The notes below the pieces were generated by a model. It did not search any database, was not told the origin of the DNA, and was given only the letters and a program-made list of their open reading frames with translations. Position numbers and translations under genes: made by a program. A stretch of DNA of 64,000 bases from Bacteroidia bacterium (GTDB lineage: Bacteria > Bacteroidota > Bacteroidia > SpSt-205): NCBI GenBank assembly GCA_026003235.1, contig BPGW01000001.1, positions 150,224 through 214,223 on the forward strand, given 5' to 3'. Of this stretch, positions 41,340-50,003 are shown piece by piece; the stretch's first letter is position 1; each line of letters begins with the position of its first letter.

Positions 41340-43937
41340 TCAAGTCTGGGGAGTTTGGGTAGATACGGCTTCGCGCAGGGTAGCAAGTAGGCCTGGCGAG
41401 GCGGCCACGCGTCCGGTGGCGACATGGGCGTTTCCACCGCCTTTGGCTCCCAGAAGCTGGCTTAGCCGCTGGAAAAGGGCGTGAGCTCCTTCAGGAGCGG
41501 CGATACCCAGACTCACTTCGCCGTTTTGGGGCACCGCTACCACGAACGTGGCTTTTGGTCGCAGCTTGCGTAGCGCCTCCAGGAATTCTCTCAGAGAGGC
41601 CCCCTCGGGAAGCTGCGTCTGCTCTACGATCACCGGCTTGTCGTCAGAGAAAAGGCCGGCTGCTTCCCACTTCTCCACCAGCTGGTGGGCATACAGGGCT
41701 TGCCAACGGGATAGGTGCTTTTTGAGCTGGGCTTCTTCCTGCAGCAGCTTTTCCAGCGAGCGCAAAAGATGAGGAGGATTCTTGAGAAGGGTGCGCACGG
41801 CCTGTAGCTGTTCAAGCTGGCTGTTTACCCAATGAAAGTAAGCCTGGCCTGTGACCGCCTCAATCCGTCGTACGCCCGCTGCACTGGCAGACTCATGCAG
41901 GATTTTGAAGTACCGCAGCTCTAACGTATTGGCTGCATGGGTGCCCCCACACAGTTCCCGAGAAAACTTGCCCCCAAACTCTATCATGCGAACCCGCTCT
42001 CCGTACTTTTCCCCAAAGAAGGCCAGCGCACCCTTTTTGATAGCTTCTTCGTAGGGGATGTCCCTGTACTCTTTGCGGGGCAGGGCGGCGCTGATTTTGC
42101 TGTTGATGAGGGCTTCTATGTCGGCCAGCTCTTCGGGTGAGAGCCGCTGGGGATGCGTAAAGTCAAAGCGAAGGCGGTCTGGCGCCACCAGGGACCCACT
42201 CTGTCGCACATGAGGCCCCAGGATGGTTCGCAGCGCCGCATGAAGCAGGTGCGTAGCGGTGTGGTGGCGAGACAATTCCTCTCGGCGAGGCACATCAATG
42301 GAAGCGAGCCATTCCCCTTCCGGGTCGCGGGGCAGCTCCGAAACCACGTGGATGATGGTGTCTTGCTCCCGGTAGACGTGGATTACAGGCAAGGTTTGCC
42401 GGCCTCGCCGCAGCAGGCCGGTATCGCTGAGCTGCCCGCCTCCTTCGGGGTAAAAAGGCGTCTGGTCCAGCACCACATGGTAGAAAGTGCCCCGGCTGTC
42501 CTTCACCTCGCGCATGCGGATAATGCGGGATCGGGTTTCGTACAGGTCATACCCCACAAAGTGGGAATGGTCGCCTTCCTCCATTTCTATCCAATCGCCT
42601 TCGGTGCGCTGGGTGGCTTGGCGGCTTCGGGCTTTCTGGGCAGCCAGTTCGGCTTCAAACCCCTGGATGTCTACTGTGAGGCCCCGTTCGCGGGCCAGAA
42701 GCTGGGTAAGGTCCAGTGGAAAGCCGTAGGTATCGTACAGCTCAAAGGCCACTTTGCCAGGAATGACAGGGCCCTTATGCTGCTCTAAGAAGGCTTCTAA
42801 ACGCGCCAGACCCCGACCTAAGGTGTGTAGGAAACTTTCTTCCTCGCCTTGGATGATGCGCTGAAGGGTTTCGGTTTGCTGGGCTACTTCGGGGAAGGTC
42901 TCCTGATACAGCTGAGCCACCGTGGGTACGAGCTGGTATAGAAAAGGTTTCTGCTGGCCAAGGTATTGGTAAGCGTATCGTACCGCCCTCCGTAGGAGCC
43001 GGCGCAGGATATAGCCCGCGCCGGTGTTGCTGGGCAGCTGGCCATCGGCGATCGCAAAAGTGATCGCCCGAATGTGATCGCACACCACGCGAATAGCCAC
43101 GTCCTGAAGGCCCCCTTTTCCGTAGGCCACACCTGTGAGACGATGCACCCCCTCACGCAAAGCTTGAAAGAGGTCAATATCGTAGGTGGATGTTTTGCCT
43201 TGCAGAACCATGGCCAACCGCTCCAAGCCCATGCCGGTGTCTACGCTTTTGAGGGGGAGAAGCTCCAGGCTTCCATCGCTGCGTCGGTTGTATTGAATGA
43301 AAACAAGATTCCACAGCTCAATGACTAAGGGGTTGCCGGTGTTTAGGAGGGGGGCTGCGGAGTCGGTTTCCCCTTCCGGCCTCAAGTCTATGTGAATCTC
43401 GGTGCAGGGGCCGCAGGGGCCGGTGTCGCCCATTTCCCAAAAGTTGTCTTTCCTGCCAAAAAAGCGGATCCGTTCGGCCGGCACAAAGCGCTTCCACAGC
43501 TGGTAAGTTTCTTCGTCGGGGGGTAGGCCCCACTCTTCGTCGCCTCCGAACACCGTCACATACAGCCGGTGGGGCGGGAGTTGATACACCTGGGTCAAGA
43601 GCTCCCAAGCCCAAGCGATGGCTTCGGCCTTGAAGTAGTCGCCGAAAGACCAGTTGCCCAGCATCTCAAAAAAGGTGTGGTGGTAGGTGTCGTGGCCGAC
43701 TTCCTCCAAGTCGTTGTGTTTGCCGGACACCCGTAGGCACTTCTGCGTGTCGGCCACGCGAGGCGCTGGCGCTTCCTTGAACCCCATAAACACATCCTTG
43801 AACGGGTTCATGCCGGCGTTCACGAAAAAGAGGGTGGGATCGTTCTTGTTTACAAGGGGGGCGGAGGGCACGATAAGGTGGTCACGCGCCGCAAAAAAAT
43901 CCAGAAAGGCCTGGCGAACCCGAGCTGTGCTCCACAT
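41340..43937 (-). CDS. alaS: Alanyl-tRNA synthetase
   Basis: 865 residues, normal length. The class II catalytic core has FFAARDHLIVPSAPLVNKND, FFVNAGMNPFKDVF and GPCGPCTEIH; the tRNA-recognition domain follows; the editing domain has the zinc ligands in HHTATHLLHAAL and CGGTHAANT; the DHHA1 domain at the end has LLGAKGGGNAHVATGRV. It charges tRNA-Ala and clears Ser/Gly mischarging. The ATG is four bases after a TATTTTTG box in the divergent spacer with the PorE-like gene. Confidence 0.97.
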   Translation of the reverse strand: MWSTARVRQAFLDFFAARDHLIVPSAPLVNKNDPTLFFVNAGMNPFKDVFMGFKEAPAPRVADTQKCLRVSGKHNDLEEVGHDTYHHTFFEMLGNWSFGDYFKAEAIAWAWELLTQVYQLPPHRLYVTVFGGDEEWGLPPDEETYQLWKRFVPAERIRFFGRKDNFWEMGDTGPCGPCTEIHIDLRPEGETDSAAPLLNTGNPLVIELWNLVFIQYNRRSDGSLELLPLKSVDTGMGLERLAMVLQGKTSTYDIDLFQALREGVHRLTGVAYGKGGLQDVAIRVVCDHIRAITFAIADGQLPSNTGAGYILRRLLRRAVRYAYQYLGQQKPFLYQLVPTVAQLYQETFPEVAQQTETLQRIIQGEEESFLHTLGRGLARLEAFLEQHKGPVIPGKVAFELYDTYGFPLDLTQLLARERGLTVDIQGFEAELAAQKARSRQATQRTEGDWIEMEEGDHSHFVGYDLYETRSRIIRMREVKDSRGTFYHVVLDQTPFYPEGGGQLSDTGLLRRGRQTLPVIHVYREQDTIIHVVSELPRDPEGEWLASIDVPRREELSRHHTATHLLHAALRTILGPHVRQSGSLVAPDRLRFDFTHPQRLSPEELADIEALINSKISAALPRKEYRDIPYEEAIKKGALAFFGEKYGERVRMIEFGGKFSRELCGGTHAANTLELRYFKILHESASAAGVRRIEAVTGQAYFHWVNSQLEQLQAVRTLLKNPPHLLRSLEKLLQEEAQLKKHLSRWQALYAHQLVEKWEAAGLFSDDKPVIVEQTQLPEGASLREFLEALRKLRPKATFVVAVPQNGEVSLGIAAPEGAHALFQRLSQLLGAKGGGNAHVATGRVAASPGLLATLREAVSTQTPQT

Positions 43938-43941
43938 GAGG

Positions 43942-43949
43942 CAAAAATA
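43942..43949 (-). promoter_or_regulatory. -7 box TATTTTTG of alaS
   Basis: Consensus box on the minus strand, four bases (CCTC) before the alaS ATG at 43937. Confidence 0.7.
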
Positions 43950-43983
43950 CGACCTCTCTTGCCAGGCTCAGGTAGGTTTTCTC

Positions 43984-43991
43984 TATATTTG
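43984..43991 (+). promoter_or_regulatory. -7 box TATATTTG of the PorE-like gene
   Basis: Consensus box seven bases before the ATG at 43999. Confidence 0.6.
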
Positions 43992-43998
43992 CGGTGGC

Positions 43999-46017
43999 AT
44001 GCGATGGCTCCCTTTCCTTTCGCTTCTGGTAGTGGGCACGGCTTCTCTCTGGGCGCAGCCGCGTAAGGTCCGCAAGCTGCTCGAAGAAGCGGATAAAGAG
44101 TACTACGCCTTCCGCAATCCTGAGAAGGCGGCTGAGCTGTACAAGCAGGTCTTGTCTCAGGACCCCAACAACCAGTATGCGGCTTATCGGCTGGCGCGCT
44201 GTTACTGGTACACCAACAACACCGAGCAAGCCGTAGAAGCCTACCAAAAAGCGCTCTCTATCAACGCCGAGACCAACGACACGATTTACTTAGACCTGGG
44301 GCTGGCCCAGAAAAAGCTCGGGCGGTATCCGGAGGCCATACAGAGTTTTCAGGAGTTTCTGCGCAGGCACAAGGCGCAGGATATCCTGCGCAAGCAAGCC
44401 GAGCTCGAGCTTCAGGGCTGCGAGCTGGCCCAAAAGCTCCTAGCTCAACAGCCCGACTACGAACTAAGGGCCCTCACCGCCGTCAATAGCCAGGCCAGCG
44501 ACTACGCTCCTACCCTCTTCGTGGTGAAGGGGGATACTTTCTTGATTTTCACCAGCCACCGGACGGGAGGCCAGAGCAAAGAGCGATTCCCTGAGTACGG
44601 AGAACCTACTTACTCGGACCTGTGGGTGCTCCAGCTGAAAAGTGACACCGTGCCCTTGGGCAAGGTCGTTGGCAAAGTTCAGAACCTCGGCAAGCGAGTC
44701 AATACCCCCGCTAATGACGGCAGCGCGGTCATTTCTCCCGATGGCCTGACGATGTACTACAGCATCTGCGGCCAGGGCAAGTACCGCAAGTTCTGGGGCT
44801 GTGGCATCTACCAAAGCACCTTTGATCCGCAAAAGAAAGAGTGGGGGCCCTTTGAAAAGATCGAGGCGCTGGCCGGCAAGCGGGAAGTCGTGGTCAACTC
44901 CCGGGGGAAAAAGAAGCTGGTTCCTACCTACGATGCGCAGCCCACGCTTTCGCCGGATGGCAACCTGATGTACTTTGTGTCGGACCGCGATGGAGGGCTG
45001 GGAGGCACAGATATATGGTATGCGCAGCGCGTGGGTAAGGAATGGGGCGCACCGGTGCACGCCGGCAAGGTTATCAATACCCCCTTCAACGAAATCTACC
45101 CCCACGTAGGACGCGACGGGAAAACGCTCTATTTTGCTTCGGATGGGCATCCGGGCCTGGGAGGCTACGATGTCTTCAAAGCAGAAGGCCGCTTGGGAAC
45201 CTGGCAGCAGCCCCAGAACTTAGGCGCGCCGATCAACTCTTCTTACGATGATTTCTCGCTTTACTGGCTCAAGCAGGACACCGTGGGCCTCATTGCCTCT
45301 AACCGGCCAGGAGGGCGCGGGCGAGACGACATCTATATCGTGAAGCGCATATTCCGACCTAAGGTTGAACTGGCCGTGCATGGCACCGTCCGAGATGCCT
45401 CTACCAAACTGCCTATCCCCTTCGCTACCGTGACCTTGTATGAAGTGCAGGGCGAAAAGCTCTTGCCCCGCGATACCTTTAATACTGATCAGAGTGCGGC
45501 CTATCGTTTTACGCTTGAACCGGGCAAGGACTATCGCCTCGTAGGCAACGCGCCTGAATACCTGGCCAACGAAGTGGCTGTCTCTACCAAGGACGCCACC
45601 AAATCCATGGACTTGGAAGCGGACATAGATATTTTCCTTGACCGGATTGAGATTGCGCGGCCTATTGTCCTGCAGAACATTTACTTTGACTTTGATAAGT
45701 ACGACATTCGGCCGGATGCGGCGGCCGAGCTGGATCGGTTGGCGACGATCCTGCAGCAGAATCCAACTTTGCGCATCTTGATTGGGGCCCATACCGACAC
45801 CAACGGCAGCGAGGCCTACAACCTCAAGCTCTCCAACAACCGGGCGAAAGCCGTGGTGGAGTACCTCACCCAGAAGGGGATTCAAGCTAAGCGGCTTTCG
45901 TGGATAGGGTATGGGGAGTCGCAGCCGCTGATTTATCCGGAGCTTTCGGATGCGGACGAGCAGGCCAATCGTCGGGCGGAGTTTCGTATCTTAGGTCTGG
46001 ATTTTGCCGAGAAGTAG
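43999..46017 (+). CDS. OmpA-family protein with TPR, PD40 propeller and regulatory-like domain (PorE-like)
   Basis: 672 residues; the frame extends back to 43687 but the signal peptide (RWLPFLSLLVVGTASLWAQ) and -7 box fix 43999. Order: TPR helices (about 25-150: AAYRLARCYWYTNNTEQAVE), PD40 beta-propeller (about 165-445: PTLSPDGNLMYFVSDRDGGL, GKTLYFASDGHPGLGGYDVF), a carboxypeptidase-regulatory-like beta-sandwich (about 455-540: VHGTVRDASTKLPIPFATV) and an OmpA C-terminal domain (about 550-670: NIYFDFDKYDIRPDAAAELD, SNNRAKAVVEYL). This is the layout of the T9SS component PorE, which anchors the machine to peptidoglycan. Other OmpA proteins share it, so PorE is probable, not proven. Confidence 0.85.
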   Translation: MRWLPFLSLLVVGTASLWAQPRKVRKLLEEADKEYYAFRNPEKAAELYKQVLSQDPNNQYAAYRLARCYWYTNNTEQAVEAYQKALSINAETNDTIYLDLGLAQKKLGRYPEAIQSFQEFLRRHKAQDILRKQAELELQGCELAQKLLAQQPDYELRALTAVNSQASDYAPTLFVVKGDTFLIFTSHRTGGQSKERFPEYGEPTYSDLWVLQLKSDTVPLGKVVGKVQNLGKRVNTPANDGSAVISPDGLTMYYSICGQGKYRKFWGCGIYQSTFDPQKKEWGPFEKIEALAGKREVVVNSRGKKKLVPTYDAQPTLSPDGNLMYFVSDRDGGLGGTDIWYAQRVGKEWGAPVHAGKVINTPFNEIYPHVGRDGKTLYFASDGHPGLGGYDVFKAEGRLGTWQQPQNLGAPINSSYDDFSLYWLKQDTVGLIASNRPGGRGRDDIYIVKRIFRPKVELAVHGTVRDASTKLPIPFATVTLYEVQGEKLLPRDTFNTDQSAAYRFTLEPGKDYRLVGNAPEYLANEVAVSTKDATKSMDLEADIDIFLDRIEIARPIVLQNIYFDFDKYDIRPDAAAELDRLATILQQNPTLRILIGAHTDTNGSEAYNLKLSNNRAKAVVEYLTQKGIQAKRLSWIGYGESQPLIYPELSDADEQANRRAEFRILGLDFAEK

Positions 46018-46321
46018 GGGATAGGGGCTCCTGCGCTGAGGGGGTGGGCATCCCCTCAGAGGAAAGTCCGGGCGCCAGGGAGCAGGCCTCCCTCCGCAAG
46101 GAGGGGCGGCGGTACCGCAAGGGCCGCTGACGGATAGGGCCACAGAAAAGACACCGCCCCGTTGGGGGTAAGGGTGAAAAGGGACGGTAAGAGCGTCCCC
46201 ACGGGCAACCCCAGGCCGGCGCAAGGCCAAGCAGCCGGCGATGACCGCTCCCACAGCCGGCGGGTAGGCCGCTTAGAGAGATGCAGGAGTAGACACAGAA
46301 CCCGGCTTACCACCTATCCCC
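46017..46321 (+). ncRNA. rnpB: RNase P RNA (class A)
   Basis: Conserved core strands: GAGGAAAGTCCGGGC near 46056-46071 and ACAGAACCCGGCTTA near the 3' end, which pair as P4. P1 is a perfect 9-bp helix, GGGGATAGG (46017-46025) with CCTATCCCC (46313-46321); P2 is CTCCTGC with GCAGGAG; P3 is a hairpin CTGAGGGG/CCCCTCAG. About 305 bases, compact for class A. It is the catalytic RNA of tRNA 5' maturation. The first base is shared with the stop codon of the PorE-like gene. The U-rich run after P1 merges into the next promoter. Confidence 0.95.
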
Positions 46322-46330
46322 GCTCTTTTC

Positions 46331-46338
46331 TATATTTG
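46331..46338 (+). promoter_or_regulatory. -7 box TATATTTG of the acyl-CoA ligase gene
   Basis: Consensus box, four bases (CAGC) before the ATG at 46343 and nine bases after the rnpB P1 helix. Confidence 0.7.
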
Positions 46339-46342
46339 CAGC

Positions 46343-48139
46343 ATGCAGATACGCAAGCTTCCAGATATCCTCCAAGCCCAACTGGCCCATCCCCGGCCCG
46401 ATGCTATCGCAGGCAAAAAAGGAGGGCAATGGCACACTTACAGCACCCAAGAGGTGGCCCAGATAGCCGATATCGTCAGCCGGGCTCTGCTCAAAATAGG
46501 CCTTCAAAAGGGGGACCGTGTAGCGCTGGTGTCGCCTAACCGCCCCGAATGGAACTTCGTAGATTTAGGCGCTATCCAACTGGGCCTTGTGGTGGTGCCC
46601 ATGTACGCCAACTCCATCGCTTCAGATTACGAGTACATCCTCAACCACTCGGAAAGCCGGGTGCTCTTCTGCTCGGGAGGCGAAATCTGGCAGAAAGTGC
46701 AGTCTATCTTGCCTAACTGTCCTAAGCTGGAGAAGGTGTATGTGTTTGACCCTGAGCCGGGCGCGCCGAGCTGGGAAGACTTTCTGCGCTTGGCTGAGGG
46801 GGATACGACGGACCTTCGCCCGTATCGTGAAGCGGTGAAGCCCGAAGATTGGGCGACTTTCCTGTACACCTCGGGCACCACCGGCACCCCCAAGGGCGTG
46901 ATCCTTACCCACCACAACATCGTCTCCAATGTGCTGACGGTGCGTTCGCTCAACCTCATTCCGCGCAGCACCACCGAAAGGCTCCGTGCGCTGAGCTTCC
47001 TTCCCCTCAACCACAGCTTTGAACGGATGGTGTTTTACACCTACCTCGCTATGGACATTGGGGTTTATTATGCGGAGAGTTTGGACACCATCGCCCAGAA
47101 CCTCAAGGAAGTCAAGCCGCATGTTTTTACTTCGGTGCCCCGCCTGCTGGAAAAGGTGTATGAGCGCATCATGGCCACGGGGCAAACCCTCACGGGTCTC
47201 AAGCGCACGCTCTTTTTCTGGGCTATGAGCCTGGTGCAAGACTACGATCCCGAAAAGACTTATCCGCTGGGCTATCGGCTTCAATTAGGTTTGGCGCGGG
47301 CCCTGGTCTTTAAGAAATGGAAAGAAGCGCTGGGGGGGCAGGTCTCGCTCATTGTGACGGGGGCAGCGGCCCTGCCCCGGCATCTGGCGCGTATTTTCTG
47401 GGGGGCAGGCATCCCTATTATGGAAGGATACGGCCTTACCGAGACTTCGCCGGTCATCAGCGTCAACACCTTTGATGCGCATCGCATAGGCTCGGTGGGA
47501 CGGCCTATCCCAGGCGTAGAGGTGCGTATTGAACCCCTGGAGGGTTATACCGAAGGCGAAGGCGAGATCGTCGTCAAAGGCCCTAACGTGATGGTAGGTT
47601 ATTACAAAAACCCCGAGGCCACCGCCGAAGTGCTCAAAGAGGGCTGGTTTTACACCGGCGATGTGGGCAAGCTTGACCAAGACGGGTTTCTGTACATCAC
47701 GGACCGCAAGAAAGAACTCTTCAAGACGGCAGGGGGCAAGTACATCGCTCCGCAGCCCCTTGAGTCCGCCCTCAAAAGCTCGCCTTACATTGAGCAGGCG
47801 ATGGTGATAGGGGAGTTTCGTAAGTTTCCTGCGGCTTTGCTGGTGCCATCTTTTGCCAACCTGGAGAAATGGGCTCATGAGCAGGGTATTTCCTTCCAGG
47901 GGCGAGAAGACCTGGTGCGCCATCCCAAAGTCCTTGAGCTCATCCAGGCTGAAGTAGACCGGATCAATCAGCAGTTCTCTCAGTACGAGCGGATCAAGAA
48001 ATTTATCTTGCTGACGAAGGAGTGGACGATTGAGGGGGGTGAGCTGACTCCTACGCTCAAGCTGAAGCGGCGGGTGCTGCTGAGCCAGTATAAGGACGCC
48101 ATAGAGGCCCTCTATGCCGAAGCCCAGACCGTCCAATGA
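46343..48139 (+). CDS. Long-chain-fatty-acid--CoA ligase (AMP-forming)
   Basis: 598 residues of the ANL adenylating family: P-loop-like LYTSGTTGTPKGVILTHHN, ALSFLPLNHSFERMV, IMEGYGLTETSPVIS (AMP site), GWFYTGDVGKLDQDGFLYI and the C-terminal DRKKELFKTAGGKYIAPQPL. It activates fatty acids to acyl-CoA. Length and order match the FAA1/FadD15-like long-chain ligases common in Bacteroidota. The stop overlaps atpZ by 26 bp, though the two functions are unrelated. Confidence 0.94.
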   Translation: MQIRKLPDILQAQLAHPRPDAIAGKKGGQWHTYSTQEVAQIADIVSRALLKIGLQKGDRVALVSPNRPEWNFVDLGAIQLGLVVVPMYANSIASDYEYILNHSESRVLFCSGGEIWQKVQSILPNCPKLEKVYVFDPEPGAPSWEDFLRLAEGDTTDLRPYREAVKPEDWATFLYTSGTTGTPKGVILTHHNIVSNVLTVRSLNLIPRSTTERLRALSFLPLNHSFERMVFYTYLAMDIGVYYAESLDTIAQNLKEVKPHVFTSVPRLLEKVYERIMATGQTLTGLKRTLFFWAMSLVQDYDPEKTYPLGYRLQLGLARALVFKKWKEALGGQVSLIVTGAAALPRHLARIFWGAGIPIMEGYGLTETSPVISVNTFDAHRIGSVGRPIPGVEVRIEPLEGYTEGEGEIVVKGPNVMVGYYKNPEATAEVLKEGWFYTGDVGKLDQDGFLYITDRKKELFKTAGGKYIAPQPLESALKSSPYIEQAMVIGEFRKFPAALLVPSFANLEKWAHEQGISFQGREDLVRHPKVLELIQAEVDRINQQFSQYERIKKFILLTKEWTIEGGELTPTLKLKRRVLLSQYKDAIEALYAEAQTVQ

Positions 48140-48323
48140 GTGGCTGGCGCTCTTAGGGCTGGGCACAGAAATAGGGGCTTTGGTTTTGATTTGGGTAGGG
48201 ATAGGGTACCTGGTAGATAGGTATGTAGGGTGGCGGCCTTATGGACTGCTGGTCGGGAGCTTGATAGGCGTCTTTCACGCTTTATGGCGTCTTTTGAGGG
48301 CTGGAGGGGGATGGGGGCGCTGA
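48114..48323 (+). CDS. atpZ: AtpZ/AtpI-family small membrane protein
   Basis: 69 residues with two transmembrane helices (EIGALVLIWVGIGYLVDRYV; GLLVGSLIGVFHALWRLL), a layout typical of AtpZ in front of F-type ATP synthase genes. It may help assemble the c-ring or bring in magnesium. It overlaps both the ligase gene and the next gene. Confidence 0.8.
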   Translation: MPKPRPSNEWLALLGLGTEIGALVLIWVGIGYLVDRYVGWRPYGLLVGSLIGVFHALWRLLRAGGGWGR

Positions 48324-48652
48324 TAGGCCTCTGGATCGGGGGCGTGCTACTATGGGCATGGATAGGAGGAATTTGGGGCCAGACCACCCGCTGGGCGCTC
48401 GTGATCCTATGGGTGGGCCTGGGCCTGCTCAGCCTTGTCGCGCATCGGCTGCGATCGGTGGGGTCTGGGGCCGCCGGTGTGCTGTGGCCCATGGGGGTTC
48501 GCCTGGTAGGATGGCCCCTGTGGATAGCCGCCGTAGCAGTGGGCTTTCGGCCGGCGGTAAAGCCTTATGCGATAGGGGCATTGGTGAGCATGGTGCTCTT
48601 CTTAGGGGTAGAGGTGCTGGTCACTCTTCGTAACTTGCGCCGCCGCGTATGA
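48311..48652 (+). CDS. AtpI-like membrane protein
   Basis: 113 residues from the ATG at 48311, with four hydrophobic helices (LIGLWIGGVLLWAWIGGIW; TTRWALVILWVGLGLLSLVA; LVGWPLWIAAVAVGF; IGALVSMVLFLGVEVLV). Position between atpZ and atpB and its size match the poorly conserved subunit I of ATP synthase operons. No sequence signature confirms it. The longer frame from 48230 is inside atpZ. It ends with a 4 bp overlap into atpB. Confidence 0.68.
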   Translation: MGALIGLWIGGVLLWAWIGGIWGQTTRWALVILWVGLGLLSLVAHRLRSVGSGAAGVLWPMGVRLVGWPLWIAAVAVGFRPAVKPYAIGALVSMVLFLGVEVLVTLRNLRRRV

Positions 48653-49677
48653 GAAACCTACTCCTTGCTGTGGCGAGCCTCTCGCTTGCGTGGGCTGGCG
48701 GCGGAGAAGGGCCTGCCGACTTCATCCTTGAGCACGTCAAGGACAGTTACGACTGGCACATCACCGACATTCCATGGGGCAAAAATCCCGATGGTACGAC
48801 CCACTACCTACCTGTGGTGGTGCCTTTGCCGCGCATTTTGTACCATCCCCAGCGGGGCCTTTCCGTGTTTTTCGTGAAGGGCCACACCCGCGCTGAAATC
48901 CAAGCTGAGCTGGAAAAGCGGGGCTTTACCTTGACACCAGAAGGAAAAATCGCCTCGCTGGATTGCCAGCCCCTGTTGGACCTCTCGCTTACGCGAACGG
49001 CTTTTCAGCTTTTGCTTGTGGGCCTGGTGCTGGTATGGATAGGTCGGGCTGCGGCGCGTGCTTATGCTTCGGCCTTGCAAGGCGTGCCCCGCGGCATTGC
49101 CCGCTGGCTGGAACCCGTTATCCTCTTCATTCGGGACGAAGTAGCCCGGCCAGCCCTTCACCATCACGCCGACCGGTTTCTGCCCTACCTGCTTTCCGTG
49201 TTCTTCTTCATTTGGCTAAGCAACCTCTTCGGCCTGACCCCCCTCAACTCCAACATCATGGGCAATATCACGCTTACCTTTCTGCTGGCCCTCTTGAGCT
49301 TCATCCTCATTCAAGTCAATGGCTCCCGGGCTTACTGGCAGCACATCTTTTGGTATCCGGGGGTGCCTGTGTGGCTCAAAATCTTCATGATGCCCATTGA
49401 AATTATAGGTCTTTTCTCTAAGCCCTTCGCACTCATGATGCGGCTTTTTGCTAATATTTTGGCAGGTCACCTGATGATGCTATCTATTATCGGGCTGATA
49501 TTCATTTTGGCAGCTATATTGAAGTCGGTCGCTGCGGGTTTTGGGGTGGCGGTTTTTTCGCTTTTGCTGGGGCTTTTCGTGATGGCGCTGGAGACGCTGG
49601 TGGCGGCCTTGCAAGCGTACATCTTCACCTTGCTCACGGCTGTCTTCTTGGGTATGGCGATGGAAGAGTCTCATTGA
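48649..49677 (+). CDS. atpB: F-type ATP synthase subunit a
   Basis: 342 residues. It has an N-terminal signal-like helix and a ~110-residue extracytoplasmic region, as is usual for Bacteroidota subunit a. The core follows: FLPYLLSVFFFIWLSNLFGL, NIMGNITLTFLLALLSFILI, and the essential Arg in FALMMRLFANILAGHLMM, then ALETLVAALQAYIFTLLTAVF. It forms the proton half-channels next to the c-ring. Length is near the Bacteroidota norm. Confidence 0.95.
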   Translation: MRNLLLAVASLSLAWAGGGEGPADFILEHVKDSYDWHITDIPWGKNPDGTTHYLPVVVPLPRILYHPQRGLSVFFVKGHTRAEIQAELEKRGFTLTPEGKIASLDCQPLLDLSLTRTAFQLLLVGLVLVWIGRAAARAYASALQGVPRGIARWLEPVILFIRDEVARPALHHHADRFLPYLLSVFFFIWLSNLFGLTPLNSNIMGNITLTFLLALLSFILIQVNGSRAYWQHIFWYPGVPVWLKIFMMPIEIIGLFSKPFALMMRLFANILAGHLMMLSIIGLIFILAAILKSVAAGFGVAVFSLLLGLFVMALETLVAALQAYIFTLLTAVFLGMAMEESH

Positions 49678-49684
49678 AAGTCTT

Positions 49685-49692
49685 TACCTTTG
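49685..49692 (+). promoter_or_regulatory. -7 box TACCTTTG of atpE
   Basis: Consensus box eight bases before the ATG at 49701. It gives atpE its own promoter inside the operon and argues against the longer reading from 49674. Confidence 0.6.
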
Positions 49693-49700
49693 CCCCCGAT

Positions 49701-49940
49701 ATGTGGTTAGAAGCAGGTAGCACAGTTCAGTACTTGGGCGCTGCTCTGGGCGCGGGTATCGCTGCCATTGGAGCAGGTATAGGGATTGGTACACTTGCCT
49801 CTGCAGCGTTGCAAGGCATTGCACGGCAACCCTCGGCCGCCGGCGAAATTCGCAACAACATGATCCTCACGGCGGCCCTCATTGAAGGGGTTGCCCTGAT
49901 TGCCGAGGTGGTCGCCATTCTCGTTATTTTCCTCAAGTAA
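49701..49940 (+). CDS. atpE: F-type ATP synthase subunit c
   Basis: 79 residues forming two helices: GAALGAGIAAIGAGIGIGTL then the polar loop GIARQPSAAGEIR and the second helix AALIEGVALIAEVVAIL, with the ion-carrying Glu. The residues after Glu (Gly-Val) look proton-type, not sodium-type, by comparison with known Na+ rings. No atpF, H, A or G follows; a strong hairpin ends the block. Confidence 0.95.
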   Translation: MWLEAGSTVQYLGAALGAGIAAIGAGIGIGTLASAALQGIARQPSAAGEIRNNMILTAALIEGVALIAEVVAILVIFLK

Positions 49941-49964
49941 GCTGGAAGGTAAGTCGTCCGCTCT

Positions 49965-49989
49965 CGCCGCCTCCCCCAAGGAGGCGGCG
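49965..49989 (+). terminator. Strong hairpin after atpE, tail shared with the next promoter
   Basis: Perfect 10-bp stem CGCCGCCTCC (49965-49974) / GGAGGCGGCG (49980-49989) with loop CCCAA, followed at once by TATTTTTG. The T-rich tail needed for intrinsic termination is also the -7 box of the MCE gene. Confidence 0.75.
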
Positions 49990-49997
49990 TATTTTTG
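49990..49997 (+). promoter_or_regulatory. -7 box TATTTTTG of the MCE-domain gene
   Basis: Consensus box directly abutting the terminator stem, six bases before the ATG at 50004. Confidence 0.65.
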
Positions 49998-50003
49998 TAC
50001 CTA

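Noticed and set aside
42153-42788. 211-codon open frame on the plus strand
   Set aside because: Lies wholly inside alaS on the opposite strand, with no family motif and no promoter box.
49674-49700. Earlier ATG start for atpE giving nine extra residues
   Set aside because: The -7 box at 49685-49692 lies downstream of it, and the extra residues are not part of the subunit c fold.
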